36,906 nucleotides of DNA, from positions 1 through 36,906 of the forward strand of contig UQPV01000025.1 in NCBI GenBank assembly GCA_900543035.1, written 5' to 3'. Positions 1 to 8,952 of this stretch are shown piece by piece. Source of the DNA: an uncultured Solobacterium sp. (lineage in GTDB: Bacteria; Bacillota_I; Bacilli_A; Erysipelotrichales; Erysipelotrichaceae). Position numbers and translations under genes: made by a program. The notes under the pieces were generated by a model, which did no database searches, was not told the DNA's origin, and saw only the letters and a program-made list of their open reading frames with translations. How positions within the stretch are numbered: position 1 is the stretch's first letter; the number at the start of each line of letters is the position of its first letter.

Positions 1-122
1 AATGCAACTTGCAGTTCGTGGAGACTAAATGCAATTTCGGCTCACTTAGAGTTGCGTTTACTTTTTCACTTCAGTCTATTTTCTCACAAAGAAAAAAGAT
101 GTAATCCTGTCATCATTTGTCG

Positions 123-156
123 TATAATATGGTCATCTGGGTCTGCTTGACCATAT
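123..156 (+). promoter_or_regulatory. Promoter -10 box overlapped by a 9-bp inverted repeat
   Basis: A perfect -10 box (TATAAT, 123-128) lies 77 bases before the response-regulator start; no convincing -35 box is visible at the right distance. A perfect inverted repeat, ATATGGTCA (127-135) and TGACCATAT (148-156), begins inside the -10 box and covers the expected transcription start. It could be a regulator's operator or a hairpin at the 5' end of the mRNA. The 1-122 stretch is AT-rich and shows no gene. Confidence 0.55.
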
Positions 157-204
157 GAAACAACTACATCATGAGATCCGCGGACGACTCGAGGTGAACA
201 TCCC

Positions 205-1713
205 ATGAGCACGATCTTATTCATCGAAGACGATCATACGCTGACCGACAAGATCGACCGGCTGATCCGTGAGCATCTGGATCATGTGCGGCTGCTTTTG
301 CATGCGGAAAACGAACAAAAGGCTTATTCGCTCTGTCAGGACCATCATCCGCAGCTGATCATCTTCGATACCGATATCTGTAATGAAGAAGAGCTGTATC
401 CGGCCATCGACCGGATCAAAGAGATGCTGCCTGAGAGCATCCTGATCCTGCTTCTCGATGAGAGCGATACGCTGAGGCTGCGCACGTTCCTGCGGCAGCG
501 CAATGAGCGCTTCCTGCTCAAGCCGGTGAATGAGCATAATTTCATCGACATCATCTCTTCCTGTCTGCGGGAGATCACCACGATCGCGGATGACCGAGAT
601 CTGATCGAAAAGCTGACCGAGCGGATGCAGCGGTTCCGTCCGCAGCTGGAAAACATGCTCATCCACGACATCGCGGTCAATGCCCCGCCAGAGCGGATCC
701 TGCAGAATCTGAGCATACTCGGCTATGTGTTCACGGAAGGGGTCATCGCGGTCGTTCCCATCAGTGAGAGAGAAACGCTCAAGCAGCAAGTCAACGACCT
801 GTTTGTCCGATGCGGGTATGATGTGATCCGCAGCGATTTCTTCGATTATACGGTGTATCTGATCCTCGCTCATCCTCCCTTCGTCTTTGAAGAAGTCAAA
901 CGGCTGGAGAAGCAGATCGTGCTGTTGAACAGCGAGACATTCTTCCTGGGCACCGGCTATGTCAAGCGCAGCATCAAACAGATGCACCTGTGTTATAAGG
1001 AAGCGGTGGAGGAGATCCTCGTCAACCGCAGCATCGCCCTGGAAGAGCGCTTGTCCTCGGCAAACCGGGAACAGATGAACGCGCAGGTCCGGCAGCGGGC
1101 GCAGATCATCTTCTCGTATTTCCTGATGATGAACGAAAGCCTCATCAAGCTGCATCTGCGCACCGCCTCGCAGCTGATCTTCATGCATGGCACAGATACG
1201 CTCAAGGCGCTGATCCATCAGTTCTATGATGAGCTCTCTTCCCTGCTTACCTCATCTTTTCAGGTCGAATGCAAGCCGATCATCGAATCCCGGCAGAAGT
1301 TCGAGGATTCCAAAGATGTCTACGCCGTCCTGCTCGATCTGTATCAGTGGCTGAGCGAGCCGGTTCAGCTCCTGCGCAACGATGCGCCGCATTCCCAGCT
1401 GCGCAAGATCTTATATTACATCCTGAACAATCATACGGTCCGCAAGCTCTGCCTGCAGGATGTCGCTGCCCACCTGGACATCAGCGAGTATTATATCTGC
1501 AAGCTGTTCCGCAATTATACCAATTTCACCTTTACGGAATTTCTCAACATCTGCCGGGTGGAGCATGCGAAGAATCTGTTGAAGAGCGAATACAAGGTGA
1601 AGGAGATCGCCCATGAGGTCGGCTTTCAGAGCTCGACTTATTTCGGACGGGTATTTCGCCTGTACACGACGATGACGCCCAGGGAATATCGTTCCCGCTT
1701 CATCTTCCGATAG
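205..1713 (+). CDS. AraC-family response regulator (YesN-like)
   Basis: This 502-residue protein has an N-terminal receiver-like domain (about 1-120) and a C-terminal AraC double helix-turn-helix (about 400-500), the layout of YesN-type two-component regulators. The receiver keeps the acidic pair D9/D10, a likely phosphoacceptor at D55 and the conserved lysine K106 in LLKPVN. The strand-4 Thr/Ser is replaced (LLLDESD) and the Met-Pro after the phosphorylated Asp is missing, so signalling may be unusual. The middle 280 residues match nothing I can name. The start is supported by GAGGTG eight bases upstream. No histidine kinase gene is adjacent; one could lie outside the window. Its targets are unknown; carbohydrate or surface genes are typical for the family. 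Confidence 0.88.
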   Translation: MSTILFIEDDHTLTDKIDRLIREHLDHVRLLLHAENEQKAYSLCQDHHPQLIIFDTDICNEEELYPAIDRIKEMLPESILILLLDESDTLRLRTFLRQRNERFLLKPVNEHNFIDIISSCLREITTIADDRDLIEKLTERMQRFRPQLENMLIHDIAVNAPPERILQNLSILGYVFTEGVIAVVPISERETLKQQVNDLFVRCGYDVIRSDFFDYTVYLILAHPPFVFEEVKRLEKQIVLLNSETFFLGTGYVKRSIKQMHLCYKEAVEEILVNRSIALEERLSSANREQMNAQVRQRAQIIFSYFLMMNESLIKLHLRTASQLIFMHGTDTLKALIHQFYDELSSLLTSSFQVECKPIIESRQKFEDSKDVYAVLLDLYQWLSEPVQLLRNDAPHSQLRKILYYILNNHTVRKLCLQDVAAHLDISEYYICKLFRNYTNFTFTEFLNICRVEHAKNLLKSEYKVKEIAHEVGFQSSTYFGRVFRLYTTMTPREYRSRFIFR

Positions 1714-1739
1714 CGGTCCCTTCTTCAGATCATGTGAAA

Positions 1740-1770
1740 AAGCAGGCAGCGTTCACTCAGCTGCCTGCTT
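1740..1770. terminator. Bidirectional terminator shared by the response regulator and ntpD
   Basis: An 11-bp perfect stem, AAGCAGGCAGC and GCTGCCTGCTT, has a 9-base loop. On the minus strand it is followed by TTTTT and serves the V-ATPase operon; on the plus strand it is followed by CTGTTTATT and serves the convergent regulator gene. The minus-strand stem begins in the last sense codons of ntpD and the ntpD stop codon lies in the loop. Confidence 0.85.
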
Positions 1771-2379
1771 CTGTTTATTGTTCTTGATGACCTTCTGGCG
1801 GGAAAACTCTTCCCGCTCTTTTTCTTCCAGTGCGTCTGAGATGAACTTGATGTCATGCTCAAAGCCGGGAATGACGATATTGCGGAGCGCATTGGCTCGC
1901 TTCTGCGCCTTGCGGATGGCGTTGGCCAGACGATAGACGCTGTTTTCGACCTCGACCAGCGTAACGGTCATCACCTTCACCCGATGAAAGCAGAGATACG
2001 CATAGTCCAGCTTGGAATTGGCATATTCCATGCCGTAACAGAAGTCCAGCTTCTGTTCCGTATAGTGGACCTTGGGGATCTCCACGCCCATCACGCTGTG
2101 ATAGGTGACATGCAGACCGTCGTCTACCGGAATGGCTTCCGCGAGATTGCTGATGACGCCAAGGGTGATGTTGGCTTCCTGCAGCGCCTGATACGCCGTC
2201 TGGTAGGTCTCTGTGATCTTCTCACGCAGCATGCGCACATTTTCTACCTGCTCCATCATCTCGCGGGTCAGGATATTGCGCTTGCGGTCCATCAGCTCAT
2301 AGCCCATGGTGGCCAGCGCATTGGACTTCTTTGCGGCGATCAGGTTGCCCTTGGTCGGAAAGACCTGCTTGTTTGCCAT
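1753..2379 (-). CDS. ntpD: V-type ATPase subunit D
   Basis: This 208-residue protein is the central rotor shaft of the V1 part, linking catalysis in the A3B3 head to rotation of the membrane ring. The length and the helical N- and C-terminal parts fit the family (N-terminal PTKGNL, then a long coiled coil with LLREKI-like spacing). It is the last gene of the operon, starting two bases after the ntpB stop (TAG-CG-ATG), so it is probably translationally coupled. The C-terminal tail is Lys/Gln rich (NNKQKQAAE), and its last codons form part of the operon terminator. Confidence 0.95.
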   Translation of the reverse strand: MANKQVFPTKGNLIAAKKSNALATMGYELMDRKRNILTREMMEQVENVRMLREKITETYQTAYQALQEANITLGVISNLAEAIPVDDGLHVTYHSVMGVEIPKVHYTEQKLDFCYGMEYANSKLDYAYLCFHRVKVMTVTLVEVENSVYRLANAIRKAQKRANALRNIVIPGFEHDIKFISDALEEKEREEFSRQKVIKNNKQKQAAE

Positions 2380-2381
2380 CG

Positions 2382-3824
2382 CTATTCACCCGGTTTCTTC
2401 AGTTCCCGGATGATCGGATCCGGGCTGAGGTGGAACCTTGCGGCTGCGCGCTGCGGATCGTAGTGTTCCTCGAGCACATCATTGTCGATGCGGTCAAGCT
2501 CGCCGCGCGGCAATACGCTGAGCAGATCCCAGCCCAGATCGAGCGTTTCATCGATCGTCCGGTTGGAATCAAAGCCCTGGTTCAGGAAATGCTGTTCGAA
2601 CAATGTGCCAAATGACATGTACTGCTTATCAGTCTCGCTCAGCTCATCCTCACCGATGACACTGGCAAGGGAACGGGCATCCTGCACCTTGGCATATGCC
2701 GCGAACAGCTGGTTGCTGACATCGCTGTGATCCTTGCGCGTATAGCCTTCACCGATGCCGTCTTTCATCAGTCGGGACAGCGAAGGCAGCACGCCCACCG
2801 GCGGATATACGCCGGTCTGATTGAGCTCACGATCCAGCACGATCTGTCCTTCGGTAATATATCCGGTGAGGTCAGGGATCGGATGGGTAATGTCATCGTT
2901 AGGCATCGTCAGGATCGGGATCTGAGTGACCGAGCCTTTCGATCCTTTCATGATGCCGGCGCGCTCATACATCGAAGCAAGGTCAGAATACAGATAGCCC
3001 GGATAGCCTTTGCGGCCGGGAATCTCGCCTTTGCTGCTGGAGAACTCACGCAGCGCCTCGCAATAAGAGGTGATGTCGGTCATGATGACCAGTACATGCA
3101 TATCGTGTTCAAATGCCAGGTATTCCGCGGCAGTCAATGCGCAGCGCGGGGTCAGCGTACGCTCGATGATCGGGTCGTTGGACAAGTTAACGAACATGAC
3201 GACATGTTCCATGACGCCGGCTTCCTCAAAGGAACGGCGAAAATAATCAGCGACATCATTCTTGACGCCCATCGCGGCGAAGACGATACAGAAATTTTTT
3301 CCGTCTCCATCTGAGATCTTCGCCTGCTTGACCAGCTGTACCGCCAGTTCGTTGTGGGGCATGCCCGATCCCGAAAAGATCGGCAGCTTCTGGCCGCGGA
3401 TGAGGGTCATCAGCGCGTCGATGCTGGAGATCCCGGTATTGATATAGTTACGCGGATAGACACGGGATACCGGATTGAGCGGCAGACCATTGATGTCCGC
3501 GCTCTTCTCGGCATAGATCTCGCCCAGACCGTCGATCGGACGGCCGCTGCCGTTGAATACGCGGCCCAGCAGTTCAAGTGACAGCGGCAGTTCCATCGGT
3601 TTGCCCTTGAAACGGGTCCTGGTGTTGGTCAGGCTCAGGCCGTTGGTTCCTTCGAAGACCTGGATGGCAGCACGGCTTCCTTCCAGCTGCACGACTCTTC
3701 CCATGCGGGAGGAGCCGTCCTTGCAGCGGATCTCCACCATTTCTTCATACCCTACGCCTTCCACGTGATCCAGAAAGACCAGCGGTCCGTTGATCTCGTC
3801 CAGTCCTAAATACTGCAGACTCAT
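2382..3824 (-). CDS. ntpB: V-type ATPase subunit B
   Basis: This 480-residue non-catalytic nucleotide-binding subunit of the V1 head alternates with subunit A. As expected for subunit B, the P-loop is degenerate (SGSGMPHN in place of GxxxxGKT). The region [31 protein letters not shown], quoted here only by its ends IMTDIT and GYPGY, is the classic B-subunit signature. The start is preceded by AGGAAGTGA and lies 13 bases after the ntpA stop. Confidence 0.97.
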   Translation of the reverse strand: MSLQYLGLDEINGPLVFLDHVEGVGYEEMVEIRCKDGSSRMGRVVQLEGSRAAIQVFEGTNGLSLTNTRTRFKGKPMELPLSLELLGRVFNGSGRPIDGLGEIYAEKSADINGLPLNPVSRVYPRNYINTGISSIDALMTLIRGQKLPIFSGSGMPHNELAVQLVKQAKISDGDGKNFCIVFAAMGVKNDVADYFRRSFEEAGVMEHVVMFVNLSNDPIIERTLTPRCALTAAEYLAFEHDMHVLVIMTDITSYCEALREFSSSKGEIPGRKGYPGYLYSDLASMYERAGIMKGSKGSVTQIPILTMPNDDITHPIPDLTGYITEGQIVLDRELNQTGVYPPVGVLPSLSRLMKDGIGEGYTRKDHSDVSNQLFAAYAKVQDARSLASVIGEDELSETDKQYMSFGTLFEQHFLNQGFDSNRTIDETLDLGWDLLSVLPRGELDRIDNDVLEEHYDPQRAAARFHLSPDPIIRELKKPGE

Positions 3825-3837
3825 ACTGATTCACTTC

Positions 3838-5592
3838 CTATTCTGTTCCGCGGCGGATCGCTTCATCGATCTTTTGCGTATAGGTGTCAAACAATTCAAG
3901 GTGATCGTTTGGCACGTCGTATTTCATCTTGGTGACCGTGTCAAAGATGCCAGTGGCGAGAATGCTGCTGAGGGCATTCCCCTGGCGCAGCGCGTCGATG
4001 CAGCTGTGGTAAAGATAAAGGATGGTATCCATCATCTTCAGCTGCTTTTCCAGCGGCACATAGGTATCATCCTGATGGAAGGCGTTCTGCTGCAGATAAC
4101 CGACTCGGATGACCTTGCAGATCTCGATGACGAGCTTCTGGTCTTCTGGCAATACGTCGCTGCCGATCAGCTTGACGATCTCCATCAGTTTGTTTTCTTC
4201 CGTGAGCAGGCTCATCAGTTCCTGACGGTCGCGCAGGAAATAGGGGCTCACGTTATGGTTGTACCAACGGCTCAGGTCGCCGACATATTCGGAATAGCTT
4301 TCGTTCCAGTTGATGGCAAAATAATGGCGGGCATAGGCCAGTGACTTATCCAGCGCCCAGAAACAGCGCACGAAACGCTTCGTGTTCTGTGTGACCGGCT
4401 CAGAGAAGTCATTGCCCTGCGGCGATACCGCGCCGATGATCGATACGCTGCCCTCATGTTCGTTCAGCGTGCGCACATAGCCAGCGCGCTCATAGAACTG
4501 TGAAAGCCTTGAGGGCAAGTATGCCGGGAAGCCTTCTTCAGCCGGCATCTCTTCCAGACGGCCGCTGATCTCACGAAGCGCCTCGGCCCAGCGTGAGGTA
4601 GAATCAGCCATGATGGCGACATGATAGCCCATGTCACGATAATATTCCGCCAGTGTCAGACCGGTGTAGATGCTCGCTTCACGCGCGGCCACCGGCATGT
4701 TGGAGGTATTGGCGATCAGCACCGTGCGATCCATCAGGGGACGCTGTGACTTCGGGTCGATCAGCTCAGAGAACTCTTCAAGCACCTGGGTCATCTCGTT
4801 GCCGCGTTCACCGCAGCCGACATAAACGATGATGTCGGCATCACACCATTTGGCCAGCTGATGCTGGGTCATCGTCTTGCCGGTACCGAATCCGCCCGGA
4901 ATGGCAGCGGTGCCGCCTTTAGCGATCGGGAACAAGGTATCAAAGATACGCTGACCAGTGATCAGCGGTACGCTGATGGGCAGCCGCGCACTGACCGGAC
5001 GAGCCTGCTTGATCGGCCATTTCTGCATCAGCGTGAGCGAATGCACTTCGCCCGCCTCATCCTTGACCTGGATGATCTCATCAACGATGCGGTATGCGCC
5101 TTCCGGGCTGACCGCGACGACCTCACCAGAAAGCTGCGGCGGGATCATGCAGCGATGCTCGATGAGCGGCGTTTCCTGCACCGTGGCATAGACCTGTCCC
5201 GGGCGGACATGATCGCCCGCCTTTACGGTGATGCGCACATCCCATTGCTTTTCTTCATCGAGCGAGGCGACGTCGCTGCCGGTCGCGATAAAAGCGCCGG
5301 ATCGTTCCGCGATCGCCTGCAGCGGACGCTCGATGCCGTCAAATATATTTCTCAGGATGCCGGGGGCAAGGGTGACAGAGACCGGCGATCCGGTCGGGAT
5401 CACTTCTTCGCCCGGCATCAGGCCCGTGGTGGATTCATACACCTGGATCGTCGTAAAGGAACGGGATATGCTGATGACTTCGCCCATCAGTTTCTTTTTG
5501 CCGACCAGCACTCTTTCCAGCATGGAAAAGGCAGCGGTGTCTTTCACTTTTACGACCGGGCCATTGATTGAATAAATTACATTTTCTGCCAT
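3838..5592 (-). CDS. ntpA: V-type ATPase catalytic subunit A
   Basis: This 584-residue catalytic subunit binds and hydrolyses (or makes) ATP. The Walker A motif is GGFGTGKT (233-240), a variant of the usual GPFGxGKT, and the catalytic glutamate is in GERGNE (261-266). The A-specific non-homologous insert lies at about 115-190, which separates it from F-type beta subunits. Full family length. The ribosome site is weak (GTGAG), so translation may depend on coupling to ntpE, whose stop is 18 bases upstream. Confidence 0.97.
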   Translation of the reverse strand: MAENVIYSINGPVVKVKDTAAFSMLERVLVGKKKLMGEVISISRSFTTIQVYESTTGLMPGEEVIPTGSPVSVTLAPGILRNIFDGIERPLQAIAERSGAFIATGSDVASLDEEKQWDVRITVKAGDHVRPGQVYATVQETPLIEHRCMIPPQLSGEVVAVSPEGAYRIVDEIIQVKDEAGEVHSLTLMQKWPIKQARPVSARLPISVPLITGQRIFDTLFPIAKGGTAAIPGGFGTGKTMTQHQLAKWCDADIIVYVGCGERGNEMTQVLEEFSELIDPKSQRPLMDRTVLIANTSNMPVAAREASIYTGLTLAEYYRDMGYHVAIMADSTSRWAEALREISGRLEEMPAEEGFPAYLPSRLSQFYERAGYVRTLNEHEGSVSIIGAVSPQGNDFSEPVTQNTKRFVRCFWALDKSLAYARHYFAINWNESYSEYVGDLSRWYNHNVSPYFLRDRQELMSLLTEENKLMEIVKLIGSDVLPEDQKLVIEICKVIRVGYLQQNAFHQDDTYVPLEKQLKMMDTILYLYHSCIDALRQGNALSSILATGIFDTVTKMKYDVPNDHLELFDTYTQKIDEAIRRGTE

Positions 5593-5610
5593 TGTATCAT
5601 CTCACTTTTT

Positions 5611-6210
5611 CTATTTGATAAACAGGCCAGAATTGCTGAAGAACCAGTCTTTCTCTTCCGCCAGGGCATTATCGAAGGTATCATCGATGACGATGCCTTC
5701 CTCAGCGCATTCCAGGCGGATCCCACCGCAGCGGATCGCGCTGTCTTTTTCTACGCGGCAAGGCTGAGCGAATGCCTCGCGGATCAGCTGTTCATGCCGC
5801 ATATCTTCCTCACGCACATACAGACAAGCGCCGGTGTGGGGATGCCCGCCCAGCTTGGCAGCCTGTTTGCGCAAGTATTCAGGATAATCTTTACTGTCTG
5901 CAAAGGCAGTGACCTGCGCTTCGCAGGCATTGAAGATCTCAGCTGTCAGCTCGTTGCGTTTCTGCATGAGCCGGCGGTCGGTCTCTTCGTGCAACTGGCT
6001 CATGCGCACCGCAAATTCGCTGTTGAGCTCGCGCAGCTCCTGCTCTTCCACCATGCCAGCTTCCTGCTGGGCTTCAGCCTCGATATCTTTGATCGCGTTG
6101 CTGCGAATATCCTCGATCTGTGTTTCCACAGCGCAGATCTCACTGCTGCTGACGCGCTCGATCTCATCCTTGAAATACTGTTCCAGATTTACTTTTTCAT
6201 TAAATGGCAT
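5611..6210 (-). CDS. ntpE: V-type ATPase subunit E (peripheral stalk)
   Basis: This protein of about 199 residues pairs with the G/H subunit to form the peripheral stalk that holds the V1 head against the membrane stator. The N-terminal half is a charged coiled coil and the C-terminal half a compact mixed domain, as in the family. A GTG three codons upstream (6219) is also in frame, but the ATG at 6210 has better spacing from GAGGTGG, so I chose it. It starts within about 10 bases of the end of the subunit F gene. Confidence 0.92.
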   Translation of the reverse strand: MPFNEKVNLEQYFKDEIERVSSSEICAVETQIEDIRSNAIKDIEAEAQQEAGMVEEQELRELNSEFAVRMSQLHEETDRRLMQKRNELTAEIFNACEAQVTAFADSKDYPEYLRKQAAKLGGHPHTGACLYVREEDMRHEQLIREAFAQPCRVEKDSAIRCGGIRLECAEEGIVIDDTFDNALAEEKDWFFSNSGLFIK

Positions 6211-6220
6211 TCCTACCACC

Positions 6221-6529
6221 TCACAGTTTTACGCCAATTGCTTCACTTACGTATCGGTCGATCGTCTCTCCGATCTTTGCGGATCCGTGACGATCCGGGA
6301 TCTCTTCGATCAACGGCTTCTTGAGCTTCAGCTTCAGCTCACTGATCACTTCCGGGCACGTTTCCACCAGACGGGTCGTCATCAGTATGACTGCCACATC
6401 CTCGCGGTGAAGCACTTTTTCCAGTACTTCCAAAACTTCCTGGCGTTCGTGTACGACGACGCCTTCGATCCCGGCCAGCCGCATTCCCATCTGGGTGTCG
6501 ATGTTGTCACTGATCAGAAAGAATTTCAT
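6221..6529 (-). CDS. V-type ATPase subunit F
   Basis: This 102-residue subunit caps the central shaft together with subunit D. It has the small alpha/beta fold pattern of the family: FFLISDNIDTQMGMRLAGI at the start, then VAVILMTTRLVE and a polar C-terminal helix. Naming differs between organisms (NtpG in Enterococcus hirae, AtpF in archaea), so no symbol is given. AGGAGA lies five bases before the ATG; the ntpK stop is 9 bases upstream. Confidence 0.92.
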   Translation of the reverse strand: MKFFLISDNIDTQMGMRLAGIEGVVVHERQEVLEVLEKVLHREDVAVILMTTRLVETCPEVISELKLKLKKPLIEEIPDRHGSAKIGETIDRYVSEAIGVKL

Positions 6530-6538
6530 GAATGTCTC

Positions 6539-6985
6539 CTAGAGCTTCATGAAGATCATGATGATCGAAATGAGCAGACCATAGATGGCGACACCTTCAC
6601 CCATGGCGACGAAGATCATGGCCTTACCGAAGTTCTCTTTGTTTTCAGAGAAGGCGCCGATGGCTGCCGGAGCAGCAAAGGCGACGGCGATGCCGGCCCC
6701 CAGTGAAGAGAGGCCGGTTGCCAGCGCTGCGGCCAAAAAGCCAAGGCCCTGCGCGATGGAACCGTTCATCTGTGAAGCGGTATCCACCGCTTCAGCGGCC
6801 TGTACCTTATACATAGAGAAGATCACAAAGCCGATCGCAATGCCGAAGAACATGCAGATGTGAGATGCCAGACGGATCTTGGCGCTTCTCAGGGAAGTCT
6901 TGCCGCGGATGACCTTGATCAATGGCAGAAAAATCAAAATGAGCATGACAGCGGGCATCAGTAATTCAAGTGGACTTAACAACAT
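6539..6985 (-). CDS. ntpK: V-type ATPase membrane rotor subunit K (proteolipid, c ring)
   Basis: This 148-residue protein has four hydrophobic segments (about 8-28, 42-60, 76-110 and 120-146), i.e. two fused hairpins. It forms the ion-carrying rotor ring. Only the second hairpin has the ion-binding carboxylate (Glu in AMGEGVAIYG, segment 4); segment 1 has none, as in 16-kDa V-type c subunits and NtpK of E. hirae. Segment 3 carries the Gly/Ala-rich packing pattern. Whether it moves Na+ or H+ cannot be settled by eye: the classic Q...ES/T sodium signature is not obvious. AGGAGG lies eight bases upstream of the start. Confidence 0.94.
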   Translation of the reverse strand: MLLSPLELLMPAVMLILIFLPLIKVIRGKTSLRSAKIRLASHICMFFGIAIGFVIFSMYKVQAAEAVDTASQMNGSIAQGLGFLAAALATGLSSLGAGIAVAFAAPAAIGAFSENKENFGKAMIFVAMGEGVAIYGLLISIIMIFMKL

Positions 6986-7000
6986 AATCTTTTCCTCCTA

Positions 7001-8929
7001 TCATCCAATTTGTTCCATAGTGCGGAACGCAGTGCCGTTTCCCTCGAAATATCGGGAAAACATTTCATAAAATTCAAGACGCAGTGCCTGAATTCCAACA
7101 ACGAGACCTTCCAGGCACATGACCAGGACGTTTCCAAATATTCCGACTGCCGCGGCGGCGACGCCGGAGCACATTCCCATGATCATCGTGACGGCCATCA
7201 TCATGCCGGCATGAGAGAGGACGAATCCGCCCACACGCAGATAAGAGATGGTATTGGTCACATAGGAAAGGCAGACTTCGAAGAGCTCGAAGAAGCCTTC
7301 CATGAAGAAGGCGCCGAAGCCTTCTGGAAACATGGCCTCTTTGTGCAGCTTGCGGGTCAGCGGTTCCTTGAGGAACACACAGAGCAACGGCAGCACGATG
7401 AGGATCACGATATATATCGGGTTCAATACATTGATTCCGGCAACGAAGAGCGCAGCAGCAGCCACGACTGAGCTGTAAAAGATAAATCCGGCCGCTCCGT
7501 TTTGCGAAAAGAGAAATTCACCCATATTTTTCCGGCGCAGCTGCAGACGCATATTGAGCACCATACAGAACAAGTTCAGCACGGCGCCGATGCCGACTGC
7601 GATCATCAGCAGCACGAGAATGAAGTCGCTGGACATGACGTTGATCGGCCTTCCGTCAATTCCCAGCAAAGCGTGATAGAGCGGGTCGAGCATGGTCTCG
7701 TTTCCGAATACGGAACCAAAGACAAAGCCGAAGATCGTGGAGAAGATGCCGATGCGCATCATCACTTCTCCCAGCTTCATGCCCTTCCATTTGCTCAGCA
7801 AAAGACCTGCCAGGATCACCACGATGCCCTGGCCGACGTCTCCAAACATGATTCCGAACAACAAGGAATAGGTCAGGGCCACGATGGGCACCGGATCGAT
7901 CCCGTCATAGTCCGGAATGCCATACATTTCCACGAACATCAGGAATGGCCTGGCAAACCACCCATTCTTCAGTTTCGTCGGAGGGTCCAGCCGCTTGTCA
8001 CTGTGTGCCGGACGCACTTCGATCTCCACCTCCTTCAGTTCGCTAAAGGTATCCTTGAGCCGCTCTACGTCTGCGGCATCGATAAAGCCGGTAATGGAGA
8101 AACGCTCTCCAAGGCCGACGACATATTTTCGGGCGCTGTGCATCCGGTTGAGGAAATTCAGCTCACCGCGGATCTTCGCAAAGTTTTCGCTGCACTCTGC
8201 TTTCAGCGACGCGATGACTTCTTCCACATGCTGAAGCTGCCTGCGGTCGCTGTCGATCTCATCTTGCAGCGTTTCCTGCGCTTTTTCCGGTGTGCCATGC
8301 ACGAACTCCGGAATGCGGATCCGTTCAAAGTACAGAGAGGAGAACATGTTGTCCACATCTCCCTCATATTTCTGTGTGGTCATATACAGACACCAGCTGT
8401 AAGTATCATCCTGGCTGAATGACTTGAACACAAAGGGACGGTTGCGATAATACTGCAGCTTCTTCACACTGTCCAAAGGCAGCCGTCCGAAACGGATCTT
8501 GATGTAGCGGCATTCAAAGAGATCATCCAGATTCAGGTCGATGCTTTCGATGTTGCGCACCTGAACCAAGGCGTCCTCGTTTTCCTGGATCACAGTCTGC
8601 AGATCTTTTTTCACGCTGACTGCATTCTCATACTTCTGATCGATCTTTTCGATATAATCGCGGATCCTCTGCATATCGTAGTCACGGCGTCGCACATCAG
8701 CGGCTTCCAATGCTTCCAATCCCATGTCGGAACAGATTTCCTGAAAGCGAGCGCTGAGCTCTGCCACAGGATTCTCTTCATCCATGCTGCTCAGTCCGTG
8801 CACGCTGTCAATGAACTTGCTGGCCGGTTCAGGATGAAAGTAATCCAGATCGATGAACTTCTGCAGAACATCCAGCAGATGCTCTTTTTCGGCACTGATG
8901 GTGATCAGTTTCATTTTTGCAATTGCCAT
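7001..8929 (-). CDS. ntpI: V-type ATPase subunit I (a subunit, stator)
   Basis: This 642-residue subunit provides the half-channels through which ions reach the rotor ring. The N-terminal half (about 1-320) is the soluble arm that binds the peripheral stalks; the C-terminal half holds about seven membrane spans, with the conserved pocket SYLRVGGFVLSHAG near the end. The open frame extends upstream to 9139, but that part overlaps ntpC and looks like out-of-frame sequence. The ATG at 8929 has AGGAGA in front and begins MAIAKMKLITI, typical for the family. Confidence 0.95.
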   Translation of the reverse strand: MAIAKMKLITISAEKEHLLDVLQKFIDLDYFHPEPASKFIDSVHGLSSMDEENPVAELSARFQEICSDMGLEALEAADVRRRDYDMQRIRDYIEKIDQKYENAVSVKKDLQTVIQENEDALVQVRNIESIDLNLDDLFECRYIKIRFGRLPLDSVKKLQYYRNRPFVFKSFSQDDTYSWCLYMTTQKYEGDVDNMFSSLYFERIRIPEFVHGTPEKAQETLQDEIDSDRRQLQHVEEVIASLKAECSENFAKIRGELNFLNRMHSARKYVVGLGERFSITGFIDAADVERLKDTFSELKEVEIEVRPAHSDKRLDPPTKLKNGWFARPFLMFVEMYGIPDYDGIDPVPIVALTYSLLFGIMFGDVGQGIVVILAGLLLSKWKGMKLGEVMMRIGIFSTIFGFVFGSVFGNETMLDPLYHALLGIDGRPINVMSSDFILVLLMIAVGIGAVLNLFCMVLNMRLQLRRKNMGEFLFSQNGAAGFIFYSSVVAAAALFVAGINVLNPIYIVILIVLPLLCVFLKEPLTRKLHKEAMFPEGFGAFFMEGFFELFEVCLSYVTNTISYLRVGGFVLSHAGMMMAVTMIMGMCSGVAAAAVGIFGNVLVMCLEGLVVGIQALRLEFYEMFSRYFEGNGTAFRTMEQIG

Positions 8930-8952
8930 CGTAATTCTCCTTTCACTTACGC

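Noticed and set aside
217..1218. A 333-residue minus-strand open frame opposite the response-regulator gene
   Set aside because: It is the antisense shadow of a well-supported gene, with biased composition, no ribosome site and no recognisable domain.
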